This document shows positions 25,651 through 36,217 of a DNA stretch of 64,000 bases, one piece after another. Under the pieces are notes generated by a model. It was not told the origin of the DNA. It searched no databases and saw only the letters and a program-made list of their open reading frames with translations. Made by a program: the position numbers and the translations under genes. Each line of letters begins with the position of its first letter. Within the stretch, counting starts at the first letter, position 1. Location of the stretch: positions 1 through 64,000 of the forward strand of contig JAIBBG010000010.1 in assembly GCA_019694805.1 (NCBI GenBank). The letters are read 5' to 3'. This stretch comes from Flavobacteriales bacterium. Its GTDB lineage: Bacteria; Bacteroidota; Bacteroidia; Flavobacteriales_D; Sanyastnellaceae.

Positions 25651-28080
25651 ATGAACAAAAAGATCAACATCACTACACTTTGTTTGATTCTGATCACGGG
25701 TTGGTTAAGTGCTCAGATGTCACCTGTCCATCATTCATCCTGTCAGAAAAGGAAGTTCATTCCGAAATCTGGTGGCAGTGCACTGGGTGATCCGGGAAAC
25801 CTGCGAAGTGATACGCTGGATGTTCTCGGTTATAACATCACATTGGACATGACCATGATGAATTCAGCTGAATTGAGTGCCTCATGCGAAGTGGCATTCA
25901 GGTCAAAAATGAATGCTGTTTCCTCCATCAATTTAGATTTGATTTCGTTGATAGTGGATAGTGTGATTTCGGGAAATCAATCATTGAATTTTTCACACAC
26001 CAATGGACTTCTTCATATCGTATTGCCTACTGTGATGAACGAAAATGATGAAGCTTCGCTGAAAGTTCACTACCATGGTACGCCCGGTCAGGATGCGTCT
26101 TGGGGAGGTTTTTATTTTCAGGCAGGTTATGCCTACAACATGGGCGTTGCTTTCACCTCCGAGCCACATAATTATGGCCGTGCATGGTTTCCATGTTTCG
26201 ACAATTTTGTAGAGCGAAGCACTTATCAGTTTCATGTATTGACGAATCAAAATCGCACAGCATATTGCAATGGCACTCGCACAGGTACGGAAGTGGTAGG
26301 GCAGGATTCACTGCTCACTCATTGGCAATTGAATGAAGAAATTCCATCATATCTGGCAAGCGTTTCTGTTTGCAACTACGTCGAAGTGAATCAGAGTTTT
26401 CCTGGTATGTCTGGTCAAGACATTCCTATTGTGCTTGTAGCAAAAGCCATAGATACGACTGATATGAAAAACAGCATGATGAACCTTGATGAATGGATGG
26501 TCGCTGCTGAATCGCACTATGGTCCATACAGATGGCCACGTGTTGGATATTGCGCTGTTCCCTTTAATGGAGGAGCAATGGAACACGCCACCAATATTTC
26601 ATATCCCTTGTTTGCAATAGATGGAACGCTGGCATGGGAGACTTTGTATGCTCATGAAGTGTCGCATCATTGGTGGGGTGATTTGATCACATGTCGAAAT
26701 GCATCTGATATGTGGATCAACGAAGGTTGGGCCAGTTTCAGCGAAGCTCTATTTATGGAATCCATTTATGGCACAGAAGCTTATCTCGAGTTCACAAGAA
26801 ACAATCACAAAGATGTTTTACTTCATGCTCATCGCAGTGATGGTGCTCGTTATCCGGTTAGTGGTGTTCCTTCGTCGTTGACTTATGGCGAACACGTTTA
26901 TCATAAAGGAGCAGACATGGCTCATACGTTGCGCGGTTACATGGGTGATGAGGCCTTTTTTGACGCCATTCGGGGTTTTATGGATGAATATGCATTCGAT
27001 GATGTAAGCAGTGAAGACCTTCGCGATTTTTTTCAGAATTATACAACGGCGGATCTCACAGCCTTTTTCGATAACTGGATTTTTGCACCAGGATTTCCGG
27101 AATTCAGAATCGTTGATTGGGAATTGACTGGTGGTAACATGGTTACTGTAACTGTTGAGCAGCATAAGCATTATGCTAACGATTACTATTCTTCGGTTCC
27201 CATGCAGTTGTATGCACGTTCTGTCGATGGAACTATTTTTTCAACACCAGTCGTTCTTAACGGTGAAACAACCATTCTCACTGAGAATTTACCGGCTGGT
27301 TTTATTCCTGATGTTTTTTTTCTCAATGTGGATGAAAAAATTTCTCAGGCTGTACTCGGTGAATCACAAGTCATCACCACCACAGGTTCTCACGATTTTG
27401 ATTATGCCGAAATGGATTTCGATGTAGATGATTTGAATGGCAATGACTCCATATATGTGAGGGTTGAAAATCATTTTGCCGCAGCAGATGAAATACAAAG
27501 TCAACCTGAGTTTTTCATTTCTCCTGACCGTTGGTGGGATGTTTACCTCAGTAGCGAAAGCAATGATCCTGTATGTAGCGCATCCATTAAATATTACGGC
27601 AATGAATCGCAGAACAATTATTACGACTCACTCTTTTTCGCCCAAGTGGAGAATCTCGGTTGGAATGAAGACAGCATCATTCTGGTTTATCGTTCAGCCC
27701 CCGGTGAGCTCTGGCAAGAGTGGTCGAACTATGATGTAGTAACAACTCCGGGCTTAACCAATTGGACCGGAAGGATAGACTTCGATGGCGTACTGGAAGG
27801 TCAATATGCATTTGCATTGCGAACTGGTGTGAGCGGGATCAACGACAATGCCGATTCACGTGACGTTCATATTTTCAAAAAACAAGATGAAATTGTCATC
27901 AATGCATTTCATCAAAAGGGAAATGTCATCGTCACAGATGCCCATGGAAAATTATTGAGCAATGTTGATGTCAACAATCAGTACAACATACCATGCAGTG
28001 GATGGGCTCACGGATTGTACCATGTAACCTGGACTGATGAACAAACCGGAGACAGGTATGTTATCAAATTGGTTCTTTAA
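25651..28080 (+). CDS. M1 family aminopeptidase secreted by T9SS
   Basis: The 809-residue secreted zinc peptidase has a signal peptide (MNKKINITTLCLILITGWLSAQ), an N-terminal M1 beta domain, the GGAMEHA exopeptidase motif near residue 307, and HEVSHHWWGD at 335-344 with the third zinc ligand in NEGWASF 18 residues later. The C-terminal ~80 residues look like a T9SS sorting domain, with conserved GLYHVTW and a final YVIKLVL. Unlike the other M1 gene (515-3628) it has no barrel-like half. A queuosine-precursor transporter gene follows 9 bases after its stop and is probably co-transcribed. Confidence 0.93.
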   Translation: MNKKINITTLCLILITGWLSAQMSPVHHSSCQKRKFIPKSGGSALGDPGNLRSDTLDVLGYNITLDMTMMNSAELSASCEVAFRSKMNAVSSINLDLISLIVDSVISGNQSLNFSHTNGLLHIVLPTVMNENDEASLKVHYHGTPGQDASWGGFYFQAGYAYNMGVAFTSEPHNYGRAWFPCFDNFVERSTYQFHVLTNQNRTAYCNGTRTGTEVVGQDSLLTHWQLNEEIPSYLASVSVCNYVEVNQSFPGMSGQDIPIVLVAKAIDTTDMKNSMMNLDEWMVAAESHYGPYRWPRVGYCAVPFNGGAMEHATNISYPLFAIDGTLAWETLYAHEVSHHWWGDLITCRNASDMWINEGWASFSEALFMESIYGTEAYLEFTRNNHKDVLLHAHRSDGARYPVSGVPSSLTYGEHVYHKGADMAHTLRGYMGDEAFFDAIRGFMDEYAFDDVSSEDLRDFFQNYTTADLTAFFDNWIFAPGFPEFRIVDWELTGGNMVTVTVEQHKHYANDYYSSVPMQLYARSVDGTIFSTPVVLNGETTILTENLPAGFIPDVFFLNVDEKISQAVLGESQVITTTGSHDFDYAEMDFDVDDLNGNDSIYVRVENHFAAADEIQSQPEFFISPDRWWDVYLSSESNDPVCSASIKYYGNESQNNYYDSLFFAQVENLGWNEDSIILVYRSAPGELWQEWSNYDVVTTPGLTNWTGRIDFDGVLEGQYAFALRTGVSGINDNADSRDVHIFKKQDEIVINAFHQKGNVIVTDAHGKLLSNVDVNNQYNIPCSGWAHGLYHVTWTDEQTGDRYVIKLVL

Positions 28081-28089
28081 AATAGGAGC

Positions 28090-28800
28090 ATGACGATCAC
28101 CACCAATTCAACACGACGAGAATGGCTTTTTGTCATTCTTGCGGGATTTTTTATTACGAATGCTGTCACTGCTGAATTGATATCCAATAAGCTGATTGAT
28201 ATTCCATTTTCGTTTTCGCTTTTCGGCCGTGAAGTTGGGCCATTCGTAACGATCATTGGGGTATTGCCATGGCCGGTGGTTTTTCTCGTCACCGATGTGA
28301 TCAATGAGTTTTATGGTAAGCAGGCGATCAGAAAATTGTCTTGGATTACCGCAGCACTCATTGCTTATTGTTTCATCATGGTCATCATCTCGATGAGTAT
28401 TCCGGCGAATACCACCATCAGTCCTTACACAGCAACAGATGCAGAATACAATAAAGTTTTTGGACAGAGCAGATGGGTAATCGTGGGAAGCATCATGGCA
28501 TTTTTGGTTTCGCAAATTCTGGATGCGACATTGTTTGCATGGATCAAATCAAAGACGGGTAATAGGATGATCTGGTTGCGAAGCACCGGCTCTACGGTGA
28601 TCTCTCAACTTATCGATTCGTACATCGTATTGTATATCGGATTCATCTTACCCGGTACACTTTCCATGAGTGCCTTCTGGGAAATAGCACCGACGAACTA
28701 TGTGTTGAAATTGATCATTGCGATCTTACTCACACCGTTGATTTATCTTGGTCATTGGGCTGTGAGAAAATACCTTGGTGAAGCGCATCAGAATCTGTAG
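28090..28800 (+). CDS. yhhQ: Queuosine precursor transporter (VUT/YhhQ family)
   Basis: The 236-residue inner-membrane protein has six predicted membrane segments. Family signatures are TNAVTAELISNKLI near residue 23, LVTDVINEFYGKQ near residue 72 and STVISQLIDSYIVLYIGF near residue 175. The family imports preQ0/preQ1 or related precursors for tRNA queuosine modification. It starts 9 bases after the T9SS peptidase stop, with AGGAG before the ATG. Its last 13 bases overlap the convergent FadL-like gene. Confidence 0.92.
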   Translation: MTITTNSTRREWLFVILAGFFITNAVTAELISNKLIDIPFSFSLFGREVGPFVTIIGVLPWPVVFLVTDVINEFYGKQAIRKLSWITAALIAYCFIMVIISMSIPANTTISPYTATDAEYNKVFGQSRWVIVGSIMAFLVSQILDATLFAWIKSKTGNRMIWLRSTGSTVISQLIDSYIVLYIGFILPGTLSMSAFWEIAPTNYVLKLIIAILLTPLIYLGHWAVRKYLGEAHQNL

Positions 28801-30242
28801 CCGATGGAAGCTATACCTTGAATCAATCTGGTGTCAATACTTGCTGCATTGACGAACCTTGGATCATACATATAATACGTTGAGCTCTTTTCAGTATAGC
28901 CTAATCCCATATCGATGCACAGGTAGTCATTTCTGAATCCAAGTCCGCCTGTATAGGTGATGAAAGGTGTATTCGTTCCACCAGCATTATTGACAAGAGG
29001 ATTCTGTTGATACATGGCACCTCCACGAACATAATAAGTTCCCAGCACCCGCATTTCGAGACCGACCCTTACTTTGTGCGTACTTCTGTAAATGGATTGG
29101 ATTACGGTGTTTTCGGCGGAGTAATCATAATCATTGCTGGCCGTTCCGCGCATTTTGATGCGATCGTAATTGGTGTATTCATAATCTGCGGAGATCACGC
29201 CAACCTTACCGAGAATGAAGGCGGCATTTGCCATGGTTACGGCAGGGGTACGAATGCTGTAGTCTGTGATAAGGTCGGGAGATGTGTATTTTTCTTCTCC
29301 ACCGATATCCGGATTGGTCATAATTTCCACCGAATAAATTTCGTGCAATGAAATTCTGGTAGGAGTGTGGAAGGCAGCGCCGATCCTCAGCCATTCTGAA
29401 GGTTTCACCAAAATGCCCAATTTGAAGTTGATTCCTGTTCCATCTGAACGCAATTTTTCATGATAGTTGAATGAAGTAATGGGTTGCGAGCTGTCAAACT
29501 TTTCAGAATAATTGCCTTTTTCTTGAAAACGGATGCCCTGAAAATTCAGTGATGCACCGAAATAGATGAAATCTCTGTAATTCGCTCCAAAACCGAAAGC
29601 GGTTTCCCCCATAGCACCAACGCGGGAAACACTTTTGCGTTGAGTATTTTCTCCAGTGCTGGTGGTGTAATAAGAAGAGCCAATAGAATCTGAAGGATTG
29701 ATAAGCCATGAGACATAAGCAAGTCCTGCGGTGAAAGGAAATTCGTCGTTGATATGATCCGGATTGACACCATTGGCCTGAACCACAAAAGGATTCAACA
29801 ATGAACTTTCTGATGTACCCTGAATGGTGAAATTTTCATAGAACGAATTACACTTGGCATATGTCACACCGAAATTCAACGCTTTCCAGTCGCTGTTTTC
29901 TTCATCGGTGGTACTACCAATCATTCCAATGCTGTTGAGGTTGAATTGAGTTCTGCCATTCAGCGATTCTTTGCCTTCATAAGATGATGCTGAGAATTGA
30001 TCGTTGAGTCCGAATGACAATTCAACACCGCCTCTTTTGTACATACCGATACCCGCAGGATTGGTGTAAAAACTGGAGAGGTCAGCACCCAGTGCACCGA
30101 AAGCGCCACCCATTCCAAGCGATCTTGCCGTAACCGGTGTTTGTCGGAGTGAATACCGTAAAGCATCAACTTCGTTTTGTCCCATCATCCATGAACTGAA
30201 TGAAGCAAACAGGCAAGAGACGATGAAATATTTCTTCATCAT
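28788..30242 (-). CDS. FadL/OmpP1-family outer-membrane transport protein
   Basis: The 484-residue exported barrel has a signal peptide (MMKKYFIVSCLFASFSSWMMG) and the family's N-terminal motif LGMGGAFGALGADLSSFYTNPAGIG near residue 42 (quoted in part), then alternating beta strands ending in the outer-membrane-type IASIGYRF. FadL-type proteins let hydrophobic compounds through the outer membrane; the Bacteroidota versions have unknown substrates. It follows the Tyr-rich lipoprotein gene by 21 bases, so the two are likely co-transcribed. The 3' end overlaps yhhQ by 13 bases. Confidence 0.9.
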   Translation of the reverse strand: MMKKYFIVSCLFASFSSWMMGQNEVDALRYSLRQTPVTARSLGMGGAFGALGADLSSFYTNPAGIGMYKRGGVELSFGLNDQFSASSYEGKESLNGRTQFNLNSIGMIGSTTDEENSDWKALNFGVTYAKCNSFYENFTIQGTSESSLLNPFVVQANGVNPDHINDEFPFTAGLAYVSWLINPSDSIGSSYYTTSTGENTQRKSVSRVGAMGETAFGFGANYRDFIYFGASLNFQGIRFQEKGNYSEKFDSSQPITSFNYHEKLRSDGTGINFKLGILVKPSEWLRIGAAFHTPTRISLHEIYSVEIMTNPDIGGEEKYTSPDLITDYSIRTPAVTMANAAFILGKVGVISADYEYTNYDRIKMRGTASNDYDYSAENTVIQSIYRSTHKVRVGLEMRVLGTYYVRGGAMYQQNPLVNNAGGTNTPFITYTGGLGFRNDYLCIDMGLGYTEKSSTYYMYDPRFVNAASIDTRLIQGIASIGYRF

Positions 30243-30263
30243 GGTTTTCAGTTTAATGTGAAA

Positions 30264-31736
30264 TTATTTTCTACGTGGACCAGAAACAGAACCGCCACCA
30301 CCGTTACCACCTCCGCTTCTTGAGCCGCCACCACTATTTCCTCCTCCCACTTGACCACCACCACTTCTGCTGGGATTACCACCATTGGAAGGTGCTTTGT
30401 GTTGAATTTCCGGAGTGTGTGTTGGAGTAGAAGGTCTTGTTTCCCTTGAAGGCGACAAGTCACGTGAAGGCGTTTGCACCCGTTCAGGTTGACGTGTATT
30501 CTCACGCGTTGGTGTATTCATTGGAGGCATCTTCATGGAAGGTGAAGATTGCGTTGATGGAACATTTTGGGTCGATGGAATATTCTCTCGGCTGTAATTG
30601 TCACCTGCGTTTTGTTGCGAAGGAGCCTGGTATGTCGGACGTGAATTGTTGTTCGGAACCGAATGCTGCTCTGTGTTTTGAGAGGCATTGTATTCAGGTC
30701 GTGTTGAATTCACATAAGTCGGACGAGGTCTTTCAGATGTTGTATTTGCTGTTGATGATTGAGGCGTAGAGAAGGATGTAGATGGCGATACGTCACGTGA
30801 TGGCTTTTGTGTCATCACATCGGTATTTTCTGTATTCTGATCGATAACCACAGGTTTGTGAGAAGATTGTCCCATCGTATTTTCATTCAATCCAATGTGA
30901 GCAGGATTGGCATCCAGTGATGGGCGAGAAGTGGTCTGAAGTACAGCAGGTTTTGCCATGGCTGAGCTCGTGGCCATCACTGGCTGATCGCCGATAGCGG
31001 GCTTCACTTCACGTCCGGTGTAAAATAAATCTTCACCGTATGTTGAATTTTCAATGGTACCCGTTGCCAAGGGATTGCGATGACCAAAAAGAACACCTGC
31101 ATAATCATTCTCATCGTTCCAGTAGTTGCCTCCCCAATAGCCGCCGTAATATGGGTTGTTATAACCATAATAAGGATTGTAGTAATTGTAAGGTGAATAC
31201 CAGGTATTGTATCCCCACTGATTATAATACCAAGGGTTGTAATAACCGGAGTACCAGCCGTAACCGTAAGAGTAATAAGGATTGTAATAAGGATAACAGC
31301 CCCAGTTGTATCCGAAATTGAATGCGAAATACCAGCCATTCCAAGGATCCCAACCCAGATTGTATCTGGTGCCTGGCCAGCAACTGTAGGATCCATATCC
31401 ATAACTGCCATATCCACTTCCATAACCACAACCCCATGGACTCTGATACACGTTGCCGTAATAATTGTTCGTTACATTACCGCTTTGATTGGTGGCATTG
31501 TCGCCATCCACATAATCTTCTTCGGTATTTGAAGGCACGGAGGAAGTAGCTTGATCACCTTCGGCCATTTGGGCTTCATCATCCACCAATGCAAAGTCTG
31601 AGATATAGGTATCCGACGGCTGATAATAGACCTCATCGGTTTCGTAGGTCCCTTTTCCTGTCGTAGCATATTTGTTGCTATTGCAGGAAGAAAGTACCGT
31701 TGCAGCGAGGAAAATCGGAAGGATAAATCTTTTCAT
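30264..31736 (-). CDS. Low-complexity Tyr/Gly/Asn-rich lipoprotein
   Basis: The 490-residue envelope protein has a lipoprotein signal ending LSSC (Cys18). Residues ~90-215 are dominated by Tyr, Gly, Asn, Trp and Pro (e.g. YYNPYYSYGYGWYSGYYNPW). Residues ~240-430 are rich in Ser, Thr, Pro, Asn and Gln with recurring RPTY, SRD and TRE words. The last ~50 are Gly/Ser runs ending PRRK. No catalytic motif. It is co-oriented with, and 21 bases from, the FadL-like gene. Such composition suggests a disordered, possibly adhesive or phase-separating surface protein; that is inference. Confidence 0.85.
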   Translation of the reverse strand: MKRFILPIFLAATVLSSCNSNKYATTGKGTYETDEVYYQPSDTYISDFALVDDEAQMAEGDQATSSVPSNTEEDYVDGDNATNQSGNVTNNYYGNVYQSPWGCGYGSGYGSYGYGSYSCWPGTRYNLGWDPWNGWYFAFNFGYNWGCYPYYNPYYSYGYGWYSGYYNPWYYNQWGYNTWYSPYNYYNPYYGYNNPYYGGYWGGNYWNDENDYAGVLFGHRNPLATGTIENSTYGEDLFYTGREVKPAIGDQPVMATSSAMAKPAVLQTTSRPSLDANPAHIGLNENTMGQSSHKPVVIDQNTENTDVMTQKPSRDVSPSTSFSTPQSSTANTTSERPRPTYVNSTRPEYNASQNTEQHSVPNNNSRPTYQAPSQQNAGDNYSRENIPSTQNVPSTQSSPSMKMPPMNTPTRENTRQPERVQTPSRDLSPSRETRPSTPTHTPEIQHKAPSNGGNPSRSGGGQVGGGNSGGGSRSGGGNGGGGSVSGPRRK

Positions 31737-31837
31737 GGAGGTTGAATTTGCCTTTGATCAGTAAAGTTAACGCGGCCATTTCATTTTTGTTCTCATTTCT
31801 CATTTTTTATCTAACTGAAAAAAGTGAGTTCAGCAAT

Positions 31838-31845
31838 TACTTTTG
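31838..31845 (+). promoter_or_regulatory. -7 box for proS
   Basis: TACTTTTG matches TAnnTTTG exactly, 38 bases before ATG 31884, with a weak CTG at the -33 position (20-base spacer). It lies inside the longer reading frame that starts at 31824 and so argues for the 31884 start. Confidence 0.5.
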
Positions 31846-31883
31846 TGCGCGATTTTATTACGCAACTACCATACCAATACATT

Positions 31884-33362
31884 ATGGCTGAGAAACTTAC
31901 TCCTAGAGCAACTGACTATTCAAAATGGTACAATGAACTGGTGATCAACGCTGACCTTGCAGAGCATAGCGCTGTGCGAGGATGCATGGTCATCAAACCC
32001 TATGGTTTTGCCATTTGGGAAAAAATGCGTGATGCGTTGGACAAGATGTTCAAGGATACCGGGCATCAGAATGCCTATTTCCCGTTGTTCGTGCCGAGAA
32101 GTTTCCTGGAAAAGGAGGAAGGTCATGCAGAAGGTTTTGCCAAAGAATGCGCTGTGGTTACCCACTACCGTTTGAAGGTAAATCCTGATGAAAAGGGCAA
32201 ACTGATGGTGGACAGCGAATCAAAACTGGAAGAGGAATTGATTGTTCGTCCAACTTCTGAAGCCATCATCTGGAATACTTATAAAGGTTGGATTCAGAGC
32301 TACAGAGATCTGCCAATCCTCATCAACCAATGGGCGAATGTGGTTCGCTGGGAGATGCGTACGCGTTTGTTTTTGCGCACTGCTGAATTCCTTTGGCAAG
32401 AAGGACACACAGCGCATGCGTCTTCACAGGAGGCGATTGCAGAGACCAAACAGATGTTGGAAGTTTATGCAGATTTCGCAGAGCGATTTATGGCAATGCC
32501 GGTGATCAAAGGGAGCAAATCAGAAAGCGAACGATTTGCGGGAGCATTGGATACCATGTGTATAGAAGCGTTGATGCAGGACGGAAAAGCACTGCAGGCA
32601 GGTACATCTCACTTCCTCGGTCAAAATTTTGCGAAAGCTTTTGATGTGAAGTTCACTTCGAAAGAAGGAGTGCTGGACTATGTATGGGCAACATCATGGG
32701 GTGTTTCTACACGGCTGATGGGGGCTTTGATCATGACCCACAGCGATGATCAGGGTTTGAGATTGCCACCGATGTTGGCTCCAATTCACGTGGTGATTGT
32801 TCCGATTTACAAAGGAGAAGAACAGCTCGCTACCATTTCGGAAAAAATCAAACCATTGATGACTGAACTGAAGGCGAAGGGAATCACGGTGAAATATGAT
32901 GATGACGATACCAAACGTAGCGGATGGAAATTTGCCGAATATGAATTGAAAGGTGTTCCAGTACGCGTGGCGATTGGACCTAAAGATTTGGAAAATGGCA
33001 CCATTGAAATCGCGCGTCGTGACAATGGCACCAAACAGACAATTCCTATGGAAGGTGCTTCGCAACACATTCAGCAGTTGTTGGATGAAATCCAAAAGAA
33101 TCTATTCGATCAAGCCTTAGCTCATCGTGATTCGCACATCACGAAGGTGGATAGTTATGAGGAATTCAAAAAGTTGCTTGATGAAAAGGGTGGATTTTTC
33201 CTTGCGCATTGGGATGGCTCTAAAGAAACAGAGGAAAAAGTAAAAACGGAAACGAAGGCGACAATACGCTGTTTGCCTTTCGATATGGGAATGGAAGAAG
33301 GCAAGTGCATGGTTACAGGCAAACCTTCGGCCAGAAGGGTGCTCTGGGCGAGGGCATATTGA
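31884..33362 (+). CDS. proS: Proline--tRNA ligase (archaeal/eukaryotic-like type)
   Basis: The 492-residue class II synthetase charges tRNA-Pro. Motif 2 region VVRWEMRTR, the PTSEAIIW segment and QEGHTAH are visible, then motif 3 with [10 protein letters not shown] region, an anticodon-binding domain from ~285, and the C-terminal zinc-like/Tyr-ending extension of this subtype ([18 protein letters not shown]). There is no inserted editing domain, as expected for this type. ATG 31884 is chosen from the promoter box and family length. A bidirectional terminator follows. Confidence 0.97.
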   Translation: MAEKLTPRATDYSKWYNELVINADLAEHSAVRGCMVIKPYGFAIWEKMRDALDKMFKDTGHQNAYFPLFVPRSFLEKEEGHAEGFAKECAVVTHYRLKVNPDEKGKLMVDSESKLEEELIVRPTSEAIIWNTYKGWIQSYRDLPILINQWANVVRWEMRTRLFLRTAEFLWQEGHTAHASSQEAIAETKQMLEVYADFAERFMAMPVIKGSKSESERFAGALDTMCIEALMQDGKALQAGTSHFLGQNFAKAFDVKFTSKEGVLDYVWATSWGVSTRLMGALIMTHSDDQGLRLPPMLAPIHVVIVPIYKGEEQLATISEKIKPLMTELKAKGITVKYDDDDTKRSGWKFAEYELKGVPVRVAIGPKDLENGTIEIARRDNGTKQTIPMEGASQHIQQLLDEIQKNLFDQALAHRDSHITKVDSYEEFKKLLDEKGGFFLAHWDGSKETEEKVKTETKATIRCLPFDMGMEEGKCMVTGKPSARRVLWARAY

Positions 33363-33379
33363 TCAATTCCACTGATAAC

Positions 33380-33417
33380 AAAAGGGGTGAATGTTCCATA
33401 AAACATTCACCCCTTTT
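33380..33417. terminator. Bidirectional terminator between proS and the FG-GAP gene
   Basis: A perfect 16-base stem AAAAGGGGTGAATGTT/AACATTCACCCCTTTT with a 6-base loop has T runs on both strands and sits between convergent stops at 33362 and 33437. Confidence 0.9.
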
Positions 33418-33436
33418 CTTTTGCCCATGTGATCGT

Positions 33437-36217
33437 TTACTTTTTGATCGCACTCAGGTGTTTTCTCGTACCATTGTTCGAAGTGAGGATAACGCGATAG
33501 ACTCCTGATGGTAGATCATCAGTGTTGATTGTCTGTAGTCCGGAGTTGGTTCCAGTGTAAACGACACGTCCAGTTTGATCGACTATTTGCGTCTCTTTCA
33601 CCACCAATGATCCCGGTTGAATGAAGAGTACATCTTCAAATGGAACTGGCCACACGCTCGCATTCGTTTCTATATTTTCATCAATCCCGATGATGGTTGT
33701 GATATTGATGGTGGAAAAATTCGAACATCCATTTTCATCTATGCAGACCACCTGATATTCACCGATGCCGTATGGACCAACATTCATGGTATTGCTTGTT
33801 TCGTTTTCCAGTACCACGTCATTCAACAACCATTGATATGATGCAAAGCCGCTGTTAGCCGTAATCGTATTTCCATTTTGTGAAATCGTGATATTGGGTA
33901 AATCGAATACATCCAAGAATAAAACACGCACACTGTCACATCCAGTTATAGAAGTGATGGTATCCGTATAAAAGCCAGGATCAGAAATGAATTCGCCACC
34001 AAATTCATAATCGGTAAGTGGACAAATAAGAGCTTCTTCCACTGCATAAGATCTTGGACAATTTATGCTATCATTTTGAAGCCAACCTATTCTTCGGTTT
34101 ACCACAGAGTTGTATAAAATGTCATTGTCGCCATCGTTGTCCATGTCTTTGATGATCACATATTTTGGAGCACTTACTATAGCTGTTACAGGCTGTAGTG
34201 AAAAATTCCCTACGCCGTCATTGTAGAATAATTGAAGGTTGGAATCATTGCCATATGAAGTCGCAATGTCCATATCACCGTCAGAATCGATATCACCGAG
34301 TGCAAGAGCGGCGATATCTGAGAAGTCTTCTGAAATGATGATGGGAGTAAATAAATCACTGCCTTCATTGCGCAACCAACCCAGGTAATCTGCATTCGTC
34401 GATCCAAAAACGAGGTCTTCATCTCCATCACCATCCATGTCCGCATGTTCAAGTGGTGCTTGAATACCGAGATCAGATTGTTGACTGGTGAAATAGTCCA
34501 GCAAAGTGACACAATACACGGAAGAGAAACTTCCATTGTTGTTTTTCATAAAGTTCACGGTAGTGTTGAATGTATTGATGTCATAGCCGAAATAGAGGAT
34601 GTCCAAATTGCTATCGCCGTCCACATCCATCACTTCATAGTCTGAAGTAGGATCAAAATTGAAATTGGTTGCAACATAACTGTTGCCATTCCATTCCCAT
34701 CTTTTAAGTGGGCTCACATGAAAGAGTATGTCATGTTTGCCATCATTGTCGAGATCACCTACCCACATGCTTAGTCCGTTGACACCTGTAGCCACAGTGC
34801 TTTGAGTGAATGTACCATTATTGTTGACAAGCCAGTAGATATAATCAGCTACTTGACAGAGCAAATCCAAATCCCCATCATTGTCTTTATCGTAAGAAAG
34901 AAATTCCCGAACAGAAGTCGAAAAGCTCACATTTGCACCAGTGAGAAATTGATCTGTGGCATATTCCATTTTTTCATCATAGCGTTGCTGGAAATAGCTC
35001 ACTTGTCCGGCTGGTCCTGAAACGATGACATCCGGATTCAAATCTGGTCCCATGTCTATCACCAGTGGAATGCCATTAGCGTGGAGATAGTTATCAAACA
35101 CACGTTGAAAGTTGTTGTTTGCACGTTTCCATATTTCAATGTTATTGGAGATGATGTCTTGAAAACCGTCACCATCGATATCGAGGTAAGCATCCATATC
35201 ACCAATATATCCATCACCAACCACTTGTGAAACGAAGGTACCGTTTGGGTTTTGTTTCATCAATAACAATTGCTCATTATCGCTGGCAAAAAAGTCAGTG
35301 TCACCATCGCTATCATAATCCAGTCCAATGCCTATGTATGCATAGTTTGAAATCGAAAGGCTGATGGAAGAATTAGCGAATGTCCAGTCACCATTGTTTT
35401 CTATGATGATGGTGTTTCCGGAATTGAAATGGGAAGCCAAAACCAAATCAGGATAGCCGTCATCATTGGTGTCTATGACAGAGCCGTCTCCTGCACCTGG
35501 AAGATTCAAACTTTCATGGGCGATGAAATTCATACCACCAGTATTTTCTTGAGCCACTAAGACAAAATTTCCTGATGAAAAACTGTAATATGCGGTCATC
35601 AGATCTTTGTCGCCATCGAGATCCAGATCTTCTACTCCATACAGCCTTGTGGGTTGTCCGGTATATGAAATCATCGATTGTGTGAAAGTATTGTCACCGT
35701 TGTTGGTCAAGAGCCATATGACATTGCTGTTGGCGTAATCGTCGTAGACTACATCCATATCGCCATCATCATCGAGGTCAAGGGTAAACATGCTCTGAAG
35801 TCCTTCATAGGGAGCATAACCCATGAAATACCATTGAAATGAATGATCAGGTTGGTGAATAGCCAAAAAGAAAGTTTCAGAATCTGTGGTTTCGGTTTCG
35901 CAGGCAATGATGAAGTCATCAAGTCCATCATTGTTGTACTCGAAACCATGTAGGTATAACACATTATAAAATGAATCGGCCAGTTGTTCCAACTGTAGGA
36001 TATGATCGTCGTTGTTGCGAAGGAGGAACAGCTCCCTCAAATTATTGTTGCCATAGAGGATATCCGGATTACCGTCGTCATCATAATCCAGAACTGTGGT
36101 TGTTTGATCGGTGTACACCTGCGTGCTGCTAAACTGGATCATCCGTTGTGACCAAGTTTGTGAGATAGCAATCCGACAAAGCAAGACAAGAAGGGTTACG
36201 CAATAGATTTTTTTCAT
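33437..36217 (-). CDS. FG-GAP/VCBS repeat T9SS-secreted protein
   Basis: The 926-residue secreted protein has a signal peptide (MKKIYCVTLLVLLCRIAIS). Residues ~25-690 hold more than ten FG-GAP-like units built on calcium-binding loops of the form DxDxDGxxD (e.g. DLDLDGDKDLM, DIDSDGDMDIA), predicting a beta propeller. Around 695-745 is one Cys-containing unit ending GCDSVRVLFLDV, the same module seen in the kelch protein. An Ig-like segment (~745-830) and a T9SS type A sorting domain (~845-926) finish it. Probably a surface or matrix protein; ligand unknown. Monocistronic by its flanks. Confidence 0.92.
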   Translation of the reverse strand: MKKIYCVTLLVLLCRIAISQTWSQRMIQFSSTQVYTDQTTTVLDYDDDGNPDILYGNNNLRELFLLRNNDDHILQLEQLADSFYNVLYLHGFEYNNDGLDDFIIACETETTDSETFFLAIHQPDHSFQWYFMGYAPYEGLQSMFTLDLDDDGDMDVVYDDYANSNVIWLLTNNGDNTFTQSMISYTGQPTRLYGVEDLDLDGDKDLMTAYYSFSSGNFVLVAQENTGGMNFIAHESLNLPGAGDGSVIDTNDDGYPDLVLASHFNSGNTIIIENNGDWTFANSSISLSISNYAYIGIGLDYDSDGDTDFFASDNEQLLLMKQNPNGTFVSQVVGDGYIGDMDAYLDIDGDGFQDIISNNIEIWKRANNNFQRVFDNYLHANGIPLVIDMGPDLNPDVIVSGPAGQVSYFQQRYDEKMEYATDQFLTGANVSFSTSVREFLSYDKDNDGDLDLLCQVADYIYWLVNNNGTFTQSTVATGVNGLSMWVGDLDNDGKHDILFHVSPLKRWEWNGNSYVATNFNFDPTSDYEVMDVDGDSNLDILYFGYDINTFNTTVNFMKNNNGSFSSVYCVTLLDYFTSQQSDLGIQAPLEHADMDGDGDEDLVFGSTNADYLGWLRNEGSDLFTPIIISEDFSDIAALALGDIDSDGDMDIATSYGNDSNLQLFYNDGVGNFSLQPVTAIVSAPKYVIIKDMDNDGDNDILYNSVVNRRIGWLQNDSINCPRSYAVEEALICPLTDYEFGGEFISDPGFYTDTITSITGCDSVRVLFLDVFDLPNITISQNGNTITANSGFASYQWLLNDVVLENETSNTMNVGPYGIGEYQVVCIDENGCSNFSTINITTIIGIDENIETNASVWPVPFEDVLFIQPGSLVVKETQIVDQTGRVVYTGTNSGLQTINTDDLPSGVYRVILTSNNGTRKHLSAIKK

